A stretch of DNA of 64,000 bases from Lewinellaceae bacterium (GTDB lineage Bacteria > Bacteroidota > Bacteroidia > Chitinophagales > Saprospiraceae). Below, one piece after another: positions 42,568 through 51,075 of the stretch. Positions within the stretch are counted from its first letter, which is position 1, and each line of letters opens with the position of its first letter. Under the pieces are notes generated by a model that saw only the letters and a program-made list of their open reading frames with translations, was not told the origin of the DNA and made no database searches. The stretch lies in NCBI GenBank assembly GCA_016716135.1, contig JADJWX010000011.1, positions 220,663-284,662 on the forward strand, in the 5' to 3' direction. Position numbers and translations under genes: made by a program.

Positions 42568-43446
42568 ATGAGACAAGCTTTCACCATTCTTTTCATTACA
42601 GGTTTAATCGCTTCCTGTAATTCCGTCAGGAAAACAAGCGATAACCAACAATCTAAATTTCCAACAATGAGTAAAAAAGAAGCCGTAGGCACTTTTTTAG
42701 GTGCCGTATTGAAAAACGACCCTGCTACGATGCGGGTAGTCGCCAATGCCAACTACATTCAGCACAATCCGTTTATCCCAACAGGATTAGAGCCCTTCAT
42801 TTTAATGCTGCCCGTTCTGCATGAAAACGGTACAACTGCCGAGAATATCAGGATGTTCCAGGATGGCAACTATATTTTCATGCATAATATCTGGAGAAAT
42901 GCCAAGCCCTTTGGGGCAGATGAAATGGTGTCGTTTGATATTATCCGATTAGACGACAACGGCAAAGTTGCAGAACACTGGGATGCGATGGCTCCTTTGG
43001 TAAAAGAAACTGCGAACGGAAGAACGCAAACAGATGGGCCGACAACCGCAATAGACTTGGATAAAACCGAGGCAAACAAGGTATTAGCAAGAGCTATGGT
43101 AGAGGATATTCTGATGGGTAAAAACCCGAACAAAATCACCGATTATATCAGTTCCGAAAAATACGACCAGCATAATCCGGGCATTAAAGATGGATTGGCG
43201 GGCATTGTTGAAGCAGTTCAGTATCTCACTGCGCAAAACAACATGTTCAAGTACACCAAAATTCACAAAGTATTAGGTGAGGGGAATTTTGTACTTATTG
43301 TAAGCGAGGGCGAATGGAGTGGTAAAAAGCAAGTCTTTTACGATTTGCTTCGTTTTGAAAATGGAAAAGCCGTAGAGCATTGGGATGTTATTCAACCTAT
43401 TCCCACCGAAGGATTAGCGAATCAAAATACGATGTTTGGGTTTTAA
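42568..43446 (+). CDS. SnoaL-like lipoprotein with two tandem domains
   Basis: A 292-residue protein from the ATG at 42568 (MRQAFTILFITGLIASC, lipobox Cys). Two similar NTF2/SnoaL-like halves follow: residues about 35-150 (ANANYIQHNPFIPTG ... VSFDIIRLDDNGKVAEHWD) and 165-290 (EKYDQHNPGIKDG ... YDLLRFENGKAVEHWDVIQ). The repeated Y-x-QHNP and VxEHWD marks are those of the SnoaL-like polyketide-cyclase-type group. The substrate is unknown. A longer frame begins at 42475, but it crosses the promoter. Confidence 0.85.
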   Translation: MRQAFTILFITGLIASCNSVRKTSDNQQSKFPTMSKKEAVGTFLGAVLKNDPATMRVVANANYIQHNPFIPTGLEPFILMLPVLHENGTTAENIRMFQDGNYIFMHNIWRNAKPFGADEMVSFDIIRLDDNGKVAEHWDAMAPLVKETANGRTQTDGPTTAIDLDKTEANKVLARAMVEDILMGKNPNKITDYISSEKYDQHNPGIKDGLAGIVEAVQYLTAQNNMFKYTKIHKVLGEGNFVLIVSEGEWSGKKQVFYDLLRFENGKAVEHWDVIQPIPTEGLANQNTMFGF

Positions 43447-43829
43447 CCGTCTCCGTTCAATACATCACTTTAAAAAATCCGGAATGGCGCTTGGATGGCT
43501 ATTCTGGTTTTTTTTTATTGTCTGCGGTGCGATAAACGTGTGCGACTGTTTAGGGAGTATTATCGCAAATACAGTATAATAGATCGTTTATTTGCTGTCT
43601 GGTGTATAATCCAAACAGGCCGGCCTTACTGATGCCGCATTTGAATGGGACAATACTTTGTTATTTTTCTCAAAATAAACATGCGTCATCCCGAATTTTT
43701 CCATAAAAAAGACCTTGGAGAGGTCACTAGAAAAATTCGGGATGAAGCATGTAAGCGCATATTGAAGATTTTCTCACCGGGCCCAAAACAGTTCTTTTTT
43801 TGCCTCCGTCAGAAAATCGCCAACATACT
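43447..43829. other. Gene-free region with a long inverted repeat
   Basis: No supported gene. The left half is A+T-rich without clear signals; the right half holds the inverted repeat at 43680-43751. Confidence 0.5.
43680..43751. repeat. 72-bp inverted repeat (22-bp arms)
   Basis: CATGCGTCATCCCGAATTTTTC (43680-43701, 22 bases) pairs with 43730-43751 with one mismatch, around a 28-base centre that itself holds GACCT/AGGTC. It is a long hairpin between convergent genes; it could terminate transcription from both sides or be a small mobile repeat. Confidence 0.65.
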
Positions 43830-44894
43830 CTAATTGGACTTGAGTGTGATCTTCTCACAAGCCTTATCGCCTGTCACGGAAAATACAGTCCGTTTGTACC
43901 CCGGGGGGCAGGTCCAGCACTCCTTGGTGCCGATATCAAGAAAAGAATCCCCTTCACATTTTTTTGCAGCAGCGGCGGGTGAAGCCGCTGTGTAGTCTGC
44001 GTGTACTCTTTTCGAGCAGGCCTTGTCGGAGGTTACCGGGTAGGTGGTGCGGTTATACCCCTCAGGACAACTGTAGCAATAACCATTGGGATCCCAAAAC
44101 TGGCCGCCTGCACAATCAGTACCCAATAGGCCGCTGCCACGGGCATGGCGTGTGGCCTTGGAAAATCGCTCATAAGCCGCCCGCTCGCAGGCTTTGTCGC
44201 TTTTTACGGAAAAAACCGTACGCTTATAATCAAAAGGACAAGTCCAGCAGGTGCCGCCATCTATGGGGTCATAAAATGTGCCGGGGCCGCAGCCTACCTT
44301 ACCGCCTGGTATAGCAGGTTTGAAATCATTGGCGATGGTTATGCTGCCGCCATTGCTGCTACTTCCGTTGGGCAATAAGGCTACCAATTCAAATTGCTGC
44401 TGGGCTTTGCCATGAAACTCCCACTGCCACAGAATCGCTTCATTCGCCTTACCTGCATCTTTGATAGAAAGGTATTTTCCGCTATGCCGAGCCTTAATGT
44501 AGTAGGCATTGCCTTCTGCTGGTTCAAGCGCAAACTGTTGTTGGGCTTTTCCATGGAAATCCCATTGCCATACCGTCACACCATTTTCCTTGGCGGCATC
44601 CTTGACACTGACGTACTTGCCGCTGTGCACGGCTTTAATGTAAAAATAGCCGCCACCGGCACTTTTAAACTCAAATTGTTGCTGCGCCTTGCCATGGAAG
44701 TCCCATTGCCATAGGATGCTGCCATTTTCCTGGCCGGCATTCTTGACACTGACGTACTTGCCACTATGGCGTGCTTGCAGAAAATAAATACCTTCTTTTA
44801 CCGAGGAAGGACCTGCGGATACCCATGCGCTGCAAACAAAAATAACAGCTGCAAGGAGTGCCCCAAACATGCCGATTGATTGTACTTTCTTCAT
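43830..44894 (-). CDS. Secreted protein with ricin-like trefoil and Cys-rich repeats
   Basis: A 354-residue exported protein. Signal: residues about 8-28 (ending VSAG). Residues 33-180 are three near-identical units, each with SGKYVSVKDA and WQWDFHGKAQQQFEL, a ricin B-type beta-trefoil lectin pattern. Residues 200-354 hold three Cys repeats of the form CWTCPxGYKRTVFSVTGDKACEK (about 52-60 residues apart). The trefoil suggests glycan binding; the Cys repeats are not a family I can name. Repeats are also visible at DNA level, so recent duplication is likely. A Ser-rich linker joins the parts. Confidence 0.75.
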   Translation of the reverse strand: MKKVQSIGMFGALLAAVIFVCSAWVSAGPSSVKEGIYFLQARHSGKYVSVKNAGQENGSILWQWDFHGKAQQQFEFKSAGGGYFYIKAVHSGKYVSVKDAAKENGVTVWQWDFHGKAQQQFALEPAEGNAYYIKARHSGKYLSIKDAGKANEAILWQWEFHGKAQQQFELVALLPNGSSSNGGSITIANDFKPAIPGGKVGCGPGTFYDPIDGGTCWTCPFDYKRTVFSVKSDKACERAAYERFSKATRHARGSGLLGTDCAGGQFWDPNGYCYSCPEGYNRTTYPVTSDKACSKRVHADYTAASPAAAAKKCEGDSFLDIGTKECWTCPPGYKRTVFSVTGDKACEKITLKSN

Positions 44895-44957
44895 GATTGA
44901 AATTTTTTTGAATTTTTATGATTGTTAAGCCTGTCAATTCGTCGTGATGATAATTTT

Positions 44958-45341
44958 TCAGGTGGTTACCACCGCTCCTTGGCGTTCTTTTAGCCATAAG
45001 TAGCCACAAGCGGCAGCGAATACAAACTGCATAGCAATGCCGATAATGGGCACATGGACACCGTCCAAAAACAGGTGTTTGAGCGAACCAATTCCCATGA
45101 TCAATAACCCGAGCGCGAATGCCCAGGCGACATTCGAATGATTCCGGGTGGCGAACAGGGCTAAAACAACAATGAGATTGACTGCGGCAACCAGTTGATT
45201 AGCAATGGATACCGCAAATACACCTTTTTCATCCAACCCGTCGAAGCAGTCGGTGGCAATTTGCTCGCCCATGATGTAGGTGGAGACAGACCAGAGCAAG
45301 CCGAAAACAGCCAGCAGGGTGAAAATATTTTTCTGATTCAT
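44958..45341 (-). CDS. Four-helix membrane protein, unknown function
   Basis: A 127-residue hydrophobic protein with four predicted membrane helices (about 7-24, 45-65, 72-88 and 98-117) and a charged C-terminal tail. The first loop has a Cys-Asp-Gly (DCFDGLDEKG) stretch. I do not recognise the family. It is in a minus-strand series with the lipocalin-like and DUF4386-like genes. Confidence 0.65.
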   Translation of the reverse strand: MNQKNIFTLLAVFGLLWSVSTYIMGEQIATDCFDGLDEKGVFAVSIANQLVAAVNLIVVLALFATRNHSNVAWAFALGLLIMGIGSLKHLFLDGVHVPIIGIAMQFVFAAACGYLWLKERQGAVVTT

Positions 45342-45411
45342 GTTTATAGATTTTGGCTGATAAAGTAGTTACCCATTGGCGATCAACGGATTACTGCACC
45401 AATTGTACTAT

Positions 45412-45792
45412 TTACTTCTTCCGCGTTATGGTCCAGGGACGATCTCTGCGTCGGATTTCGCACGCATCTTCAATCAGGGTGATGGTCAGGGCGTCGCCTT
45501 CGAGTTGGAAATTGTACACCCCGTCTTTCCCATAGCATGGGCTCTCTTCGGGAGTGTCTCTGATGGTTATTTTTGAGCCCTCAATCGTGTAGGTTCCGAG
45601 TACCTCCGCCTTGCCGTCGCTGGCAAAATCAACGGTAAAAGTGCCGTCTTCATTCATGATCATGGTATTGGTCACCTCCGCGCCGTCCGGAGTCGTGGCC
45701 TGGTAGGTCCACGATCCGACCATAGATTGCGCCGTCAAGGCGAACGGGGTCATGGACAAAAGCAAAATGAACAGGAAATGGTGCATTTTCAT
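45412..45792 (-). CDS. Lipocalin-like exported protein
   Basis: A 126-residue protein with a signal peptide (FLFILLLSMTPFALTAQ). The rest is a run of short strands starting with MVGSWTYQATTPDGAEVT and MIMNEDGTFTVDF, as in small lipocalin-like domain proteins of Bacteroidota. The start at 45792 is chosen because it begins the signal peptide; the longer frame overlaps the upstream gene. Ligand unknown. Confidence 0.75.
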   Translation of the reverse strand: MKMHHFLFILLLSMTPFALTAQSMVGSWTYQATTPDGAEVTNTMIMNEDGTFTVDFASDGKAEVLGTYTIEGSKITIRDTPEESPCYGKDGVYNFQLEGDALTITLIEDACEIRRRDRPWTITRKK

Positions 45793-45845
45793 GTTGTTGA
45801 ATTTTATGAAAAAAAAATGATGATTGCTGGTGGTATTCAGGAATA

Positions 45846-46394
45846 CTACTGTGCGCTGAAAGCATTGTGATGTTGTGGCTGCCGGCAGCCCCAGATGCAC
45901 ATGTAAATGATCGTCGATGAAAGAAGGATGTTATTAATATTCGCGACCAAATGCAGCCCTTGCGTCATGGCCGCTGCAAAGAGGATGATACCCGAAATGA
46001 TAATTACGCCCGTCCATGCAGGGAAGAATTTTGTCCTGACAACCGCAATGCCGAACAGGATAAGCCCGACTACGTTGATCATCCCGGGGATCATGTAAAC
46101 AGGGTTTGCCGCTCTAAATTCAGAAGCCGATAACCCGGAATGCATCACCTGAATAGGCAAATAAATTAAAGAAAGATAGGATAATGAGGCCATCGTTGTT
46201 CCGACTGCGCTCAGGGTGTTTTTCGCTCGTGCCTGCAAGAGGTGTACTCCCCAAATTCCAATGCCTGCAAAAGCATGGAAAGCAGCGGTCAGATAATAGA
46301 CGGTCGGCGTATATCCGCCCTGAGCAATTTCTACCAATTCGGAACCAAGCCAACAGGCATATCCTAAAATTGCAGCATAGACTAAGTAATTCAT
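45846..46394 (-). CDS. Polytopic membrane protein (DUF4386-like)
   Basis: A 182-residue protein with about six hydrophobic helices from MNYLVYAAILGYACWLG to the final SSTIIYMCIWG. The loop ARAKNTLSAVGTTMASLSY and the VMHSGLSASEFRA segment recall DUF4386-type membrane proteins, but the assignment is weak. The ATG at 46392-46394 is preferred over an upstream in-frame start with no membrane character. It is the first gene of the minus-strand series, downstream of the 21-bp direct repeats. Confidence 0.65.
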   Translation of the reverse strand: MNYLVYAAILGYACWLGSELVEIAQGGYTPTVYYLTAAFHAFAGIGIWGVHLLQARAKNTLSAVGTTMASLSYLSLIYLPIQVMHSGLSASEFRAANPVYMIPGMINVVGLILFGIAVVRTKFFPAWTGVIIISGIILFAAAMTQGLHLVANINNILLSSTIIYMCIWGCRQPQHHNAFSAQ

Positions 46395-46501
46395 AGATCC
46401 GTAAGCATTGAGCGTTAGCAAACGAGAAGGCGCCAGTATTGCGAAAAAACAAAAGTCATGGCGCCAACTGTTTTGCAAAGATCACCCCAGGCCTACGGGA
46501 G

Positions 46502-46543
46502 GGCTTGCACTTATCTTGCAAAGGCTTATACTTATCTTGCAAT
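46502..46543 (-). promoter_or_regulatory. Two 21-bp direct repeats, candidate AraC-type binding site
   Basis: Units 46502-46522 and 46523-46543 are directly repeated and agree at 18 of 21 positions; the shared core is ACTTATCTTGCAA. They lie 108 bases upstream of the first gene of the minus-strand series and just 37 bases after the stop codon of the hybrid two-component regulator gene. Tandem direct repeats with one-and-a-half to two helical turns of spacing are a usual target shape for AraC-family domains, which this regulator carries. Confidence 0.5.
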
Positions 46544-46580
46544 AAAGATAAAAGACAGAAAATGAATGGGTTGCACGCGT

Positions 46581-49500
46581 TTAATCTGCGCGTAATTCAC
46601 TAGGCGGGAAGCCAAACTCCTCTTTGAACATCCTGCTGAAGTACTGCGGCCCCGTAAATCCGACCTCATAGGCGATCTCTGAAACATTAAGTCCGGAGCT
46701 CCTGAGCAGGTCCATGGCTTTTTTAAGGCGCACGGACCGGATAAACTGGGAAGGGGTTTTGCCGGTAATGGCTTTCAACTTGCGGTACAGCTGCGTGTCG
46801 CTCATGGCCAGAATCTGGCTGATTTCGGGGATGGTCAAATCGGCATCGTTTAGCCGCTCCTCGATGGCGAGGATCAATTTTTGCAGGAACTCCTGTTCCC
46901 GATCCACTTCAGGGGAGACATCCGCAGCAAGTGGCGGTATGGCCTGGCTGCTGGTATACGTCTGGTATTTGGCCTGTAGCAGCGCTCTGAGTTCAAGCAG
47001 TTTTCGCAGGCGAACGAGCAGCTCTTTTTTATCAAAGGGTTTGGCAAGGTACGCATCTGCGCCACGCTCCAGCCCCTCGATCTTTGATGTCATATCCGCT
47101 TTTGCCGTCAGCATAATGATGGGGATATGACTGGTACGCTCGTCTTGTTTGAGTTCGCGGCAGACCTGATAGCCATCCTTTTCAGGCATCATAACATCGG
47201 TAATAACCAGATCCGGGATGTATTCAAGGGCCAGATCTATACCGGCCTGCCCATCGACTGCAAACCTTAAGTTATACTCTTGCTCCAGAATAAGCCGGAG
47301 GTAGTCGGCTACGCCCTTTGAGTCTTCTATGATGAGCACTTCAGGCTGCCCCGTTTTTTCAGAAGGTTCAAAGACAGGCGGCGCTTCGGTGCTGATAAAG
47401 GCGGCGGCAGTGTCGAACGATAACGTGCCGGGAGGGGTAGCCATGTCGTTGACGATGGGTATGGACACCGTAAAGATGCTGCCCCGGCCCAGTGTGCTCT
47501 CCACTTTTATCTTGCCACCGATCATTTCGATCAGCTCCTTCGTCAGGGCCAGCCCAATACCGGTGCCGCCCTGCTCGCCGGTATTGTCTTCTACCTGGAA
47601 AAAGCGGTCAAAAATATGCGGAACGGCATCTGCAGGTATGCCTTTGCCGGTATCCGATACCTCAATGACCAACAGCTCTCCGGAACTGTCTGTGTTTACC
47701 TTCATGGCTACCTTTCCGCCAGCAGGGGTGAACTTTATGGCATTGGACAGGAGGTTATAAAAGACATACTGCATTTTCTCCTCATCAAAGTCCATGATGA
47801 GCTCCGGTGTGGCGTATTGCGCTTCCAGGGTGATGTTTTTGTCCAATGCCAGGGAGTAAAACGAATCGGTGAGGTATTGGATATAAGCGATGATATTCCC
47901 CTTGGTTTTATTCATCTGGAGGTTACCAGCATCGAGCTTGGAAAGGTCAAGCATCTGATTGACAAGCCGCAGGAGACTATCCGTATTGCGCTGGATCAAA
48001 TCCTGCTCCTTCTGGAATCCGTGAATATGCTTGTTCATCCCCTGTATCACGGTAAGCGGTGTGCGGAACTCATGTGTAATGTTGTTGTACAACCTGGTTT
48101 TGAACTGGTCCATCTCCCGCAAGCGCAAGGCTTCCCGTTGCTCTATTTGCCGTTTGAGCCAGAACCGGACCACCTGGTAGATGCCCCCCGCCAGCAGTAA
48201 CCCGAACAGGGCCCTCGCTGCCCAGGTTTGGTACCAGTAAGGCAATACCGTCACCTTTACCTGGTACTCATTGAGCGGCAGGTGGTCGCGCATGAGCGCT
48301 GCCCGCAATTTCAGGGTGTATTTCCCCGGGGGCAGGTTCTCGTATTTCACCAGGTTGTTGCGGCGTTGGGGCGTATTCCAGTCCTTTTCGTAGTTGTCCA
48401 GGTAGTAGGAATAATAGTGATCCTCCGGACTTCGGAGGTCACCCAGCAAAAACTCCAGCGTGAAGTAGCGATCGCCGGGCTGGAGTACTATTTCCTTCAT
48501 CGAGCCTACTCCGCTGCTTTGCGTCGTCAATTGACCGGTACGGCCGTCGTATTTGGCAAACCGGCTGATAAATACCGGCGCTTTGCCTTTTTCCGGATCC
48601 AGATATTGTTCAATGACTTCCTTTGGATAGAAGGCAACATTCTTACTTCTCAGGTCTGTTCCACCAAAATACAAGCGGCCGTCCCGGGCTCGCAGATAGG
48701 AGGTGCGGTTGTATTCCACATCCATGACCAGGGGGTTGAGCGGGAAGTCCATGAATAAGCCGGTTTGTTGGTCAAAACGAAACAGGCCATGGTTGGTGCT
48801 CAGCCAGAGATAACGGTCCTCATCCTCGGGCAATATTCCGTAGATGATGAAGTAATCCGGACGATTTTCGTCGATGGCGAAATGCGCAATGTCAGAAAAG
48901 CCGGGAGCTATTCTGCTGATACCGGAACTGTGCCCCAGCCACATGTTGCCTTGCCTGTCTTCGTAGAAAGAAGAGATAATGTTATTTTGAAGGGCTACCC
49001 GGCTTTCCGGCCTGATGCTCAGGTGGTGGAGCAATCTGCCTTCTGTGGAGAAAACAAATACGCCTTGCCCGAAAGTGCCCAGCCAGACGGTCTGGTCGGA
49101 TGGGCGCAAATACATGTCATTCAGGTCTACCAGCGTTCCGGTCAGGGCGGGTATCGGAATCGACTTGATGAACGCCAGGCTCTGCAAATCATACAGGCTG
49201 ATCCGATCGTCTCCCCAGCCGGCCGTCCATATTTGTGTGCCTACCAGCAGGTGGTTGGTAGTGCCCTCAGACCTTGTATTCCCCGAATAGGGAATGTTTT
49301 TGAACCGCTCAAACGATCCGGTCTCCCAGTCCAGCGCTTTATGGTCAAAGTATAGCTTGCCTCCTTTATATACTGCAGAATACCAATAAGGGAAAAACGG
49401 CATATCAAGCCATTCTACGGTTTCCGTGCGGGGGTCATACCTGGAGATTCCGGTTTGAGGACCGTATGATTTATAGCCGTTAGCCCCGTAAATCCGCCCC

Positions 49501-50654
49501 TGCTCATCCTCTGCAAAGCCTCTTGTACTGATCCTGGGGATGATGTGGAAGGCATCCGGCTGTTGCATCCATTTCCCAAGCCCCGATTGCATGGCTACAA
49601 AAAGCAGGCCGGCCCTGTCGATAAGTAAATCCTGCACATACATGAAGTTGCTGGCCCTGGGGTTTTGGCCGAGGATGTATGCATTGATCCGAAATTGTTC
49701 CCTGGTGCGAACATCTATCCGGATAAAACTGGTACCTCCTGCAAGATAAAGGTGATGACCCACTGAGCGGATCAAGTCAAAGCGAGCCGAGGCTATGTCT
49801 TTCTTGTAGGCGTATTCCTCCGTCGCAACCCATTTGATCACCTGGCTGCATGGAATTGGGAGAAAATCATGAACCGACCAATCCGCCAGATCGATGTAAA
49901 ATACGACCAAATCCCTTGACGAAAGTGCCTCCCTGTACCCCCACAAGCGGTTCTTCGGGTCTAAATCCAGCGTTTTGTTGGTCATTAACACAAGTTCGGA
50001 AGGGGGGAGTCGGAGTCGCCGCAGAACTCGTCCGGAGGTATCGAGCCAGACGAGGCCTGAGGTATCCTTAGCGATGCATCCGCCTCTAAAAGCCTTAATT
50101 GCAGGCTCCCCGTAGGTCATCAGCGGGGCCCGGGCCAACCCTTTCAGGGAATCTGCACCGGAGGAAAAATAGAGTTGATAGTGCCGAAGCCTGGTATCCG
50201 GGGCGCCGGACAAGGGTTGAATGCCCCAAATGTGCCCGGTGGATTCCTCCACGTCGATGTAGTCCAGAACCTCTTGTTCCTGTCTTTGCAGGGCCACCGG
50301 AATGGAGTCGGTTACCTGTTGCTGCAAAGGATCAAAGACAAATATCTGCTGGCCGGAATTGAGGTATAATTTCCCCCGGGCGGCTTCAAAAACCTGTTGT
50401 CGAACGGTAAAGGAAATGCCTACGTCTGTTTCAATATGATGGATACCCAAGCCATCAAACAACTCCAGGCCTTTCCCGTAGTGCCCCAGCCAGAGCCTGC
50501 CCAGGCTATCCTGATAAAGATTTTGCACGGCTCCGAAGTTGGCACGGGTCTCTTCGTTGATCAATTCATACGTGTACTGGCTTTGCGCTGCTGTCGGGCA
50601 GGGCAGCAGAAAAATGATTGACACATAAAGCAGAAACCAAAGCGAGACTTTCAA
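46581..50654 (-). CDS. Hybrid two-component system sensor-regulator with AraC output
   Basis: A 1357-residue one-protein signalling system. Signal peptide to about residue 23. Residues about 30-730: two-component regulator propeller blades (EDRQGNMWLGHSSGISR, DSLGRLWLGHYGKGLE). Y_Y_Y domain at about 735-815, one membrane helix near 820-838. Histidine kinase with phospho-acceptor His861 in NNITHEFRTPLTV, ATPase domain with DFDEEKMQYVFYNLLSNA, DTGKGIPAD and GGTGIGLAL. Receiver with Asp1153 in VITDVMMPEKDG and Lys in LAKPFDKKEL. The C-terminal AraC HTH reads LAMSDTQLYRKLKAITGKTPSQF then VGFTGPQYFSRMFKEEFG. HTCS proteins usually sense periplasmic sugars and control adjacent genes. Confidence 0.95.
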   Translation of the reverse strand: MKVSLWFLLYVSIIFLLPCPTAAQSQYTYELINEETRANFGAVQNLYQDSLGRLWLGHYGKGLELFDGLGIHHIETDVGISFTVRQQVFEAARGKLYLNSGQQIFVFDPLQQQVTDSIPVALQRQEQEVLDYIDVEESTGHIWGIQPLSGAPDTRLRHYQLYFSSGADSLKGLARAPLMTYGEPAIKAFRGGCIAKDTSGLVWLDTSGRVLRRLRLPPSELVLMTNKTLDLDPKNRLWGYREALSSRDLVVFYIDLADWSVHDFLPIPCSQVIKWVATEEYAYKKDIASARFDLIRSVGHHLYLAGGTSFIRIDVRTREQFRINAYILGQNPRASNFMYVQDLLIDRAGLLFVAMQSGLGKWMQQPDAFHIIPRISTRGFAEDEQGRIYGANGYKSYGPQTGISRYDPRTETVEWLDMPFFPYWYSAVYKGGKLYFDHKALDWETGSFERFKNIPYSGNTRSEGTTNHLLVGTQIWTAGWGDDRISLYDLQSLAFIKSIPIPALTGTLVDLNDMYLRPSDQTVWLGTFGQGVFVFSTEGRLLHHLSIRPESRVALQNNIISSFYEDRQGNMWLGHSSGISRIAPGFSDIAHFAIDENRPDYFIIYGILPEDEDRYLWLSTNHGLFRFDQQTGLFMDFPLNPLVMDVEYNRTSYLRARDGRLYFGGTDLRSKNVAFYPKEVIEQYLDPEKGKAPVFISRFAKYDGRTGQLTTQSSGVGSMKEIVLQPGDRYFTLEFLLGDLRSPEDHYYSYYLDNYEKDWNTPQRRNNLVKYENLPPGKYTLKLRAALMRDHLPLNEYQVKVTVLPYWYQTWAARALFGLLLAGGIYQVVRFWLKRQIEQREALRLREMDQFKTRLYNNITHEFRTPLTVIQGMNKHIHGFQKEQDLIQRNTDSLLRLVNQMLDLSKLDAGNLQMNKTKGNIIAYIQYLTDSFYSLALDKNITLEAQYATPELIMDFDEEKMQYVFYNLLSNAIKFTPAGGKVAMKVNTDSSGELLVIEVSDTGKGIPADAVPHIFDRFFQVEDNTGEQGGTGIGLALTKELIEMIGGKIKVESTLGRGSIFTVSIPIVNDMATPPGTLSFDTAAAFISTEAPPVFEPSEKTGQPEVLIIEDSKGVADYLRLILEQEYNLRFAVDGQAGIDLALEYIPDLVITDVMMPEKDGYQVCRELKQDERTSHIPIIMLTAKADMTSKIEGLERGADAYLAKPFDKKELLVRLRKLLELRALLQAKYQTYTSSQAIPPLAADVSPEVDREQEFLQKLILAIEERLNDADLTIPEISQILAMSDTQLYRKLKAITGKTPSQFIRSVRLKKAMDLLRSSGLNVSEIAYEVGFTGPQYFSRMFKEEFGFPPSELRAD

Positions 50655-50852
50655 TTTGATCAGGATTGACCCGATGAAGATAAGAATGTATTGTGTGTCC
50701 CCAGAGTGGGTACATCGGCTTTCCGTGGCAAATATACCCGATGCATTTTAATAGGAGCCTGTAAACTAGGCGGTGCAAGTCCTCTACCGGCGAGTTGCCG
50801 AGTCCTCCGCCAAAGCTACGGCCGCCGGCGGAAGCTGTTTCCAAATAACTTG
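50655..50852. other. Gene-free region between regulator and MITE
   Basis: Nothing coding is supported. It holds the start region of the HTCS gene and a GC-rich hairpin-prone stretch (50771-50830) directly left of the MITE. Confidence 0.4.
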
Positions 50853-51011
50853 AACCCATCTCAAAACTGGCGTCGGAGTCAAAATGAGTGGATTAAAGTC
50901 GAAGGCAAGGCAGTTTTTTGAATCGTAGCGGGGTTCTACGTTGAAAAAAACTAACGCAGTACTCGACTTATAGACACCATTTTGGCCCGACAGGTAGTTT
51001 TGAGATGGGTT
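50853..51011. mobile_element. 159-bp MITE, copy 1
   Basis: The ends AACCCATCTCAAAACT and AGTTTTGAGATGGGTT are perfect 16-base inverted repeats. The flanks are CTTG on both sides (50849-50852 and 51012-51015), a 4-base target duplication. The interior is a long imperfect palindrome centred on CGTAG...CTACG (about 50931-50941), with no coding capacity. A second copy of the same length is at 52271-52429, over 95 percent identical by eye. The transposase that would move it is not in the window. Confidence 0.9.
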
Positions 51012-51075
51012 CTTGACACCGTTATTTAAACACAGCCCACAGATGTGTTAGAGGACAGCGGTGGCTTATTCCGGC
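51012..51075. other. Distal end of the cassette array, no clear attC
   Basis: Where the attC of the last cassette should lie, no hairpin with outer bases matching the cassette start (TTACC/GGTAA) is present. A hairpin AGCGGTGGCTTATTCCGGCTCACCGCT-like (stems AGCGGTG and CACCGCT, 51056-51083) is seen instead, related to the one at 41.99-42.01 kb, plus a short TGTGTTA/TAAACACA pair. Confidence 0.45.

Noticed and set aside
50771..50830. Additional attC left of the first MITE
   Set aside because: Short GC-rich stems are present but no pair of TAAC/GTTA boxes, and the adjacent gene is the HTCS regulator on the chromosome backbone.
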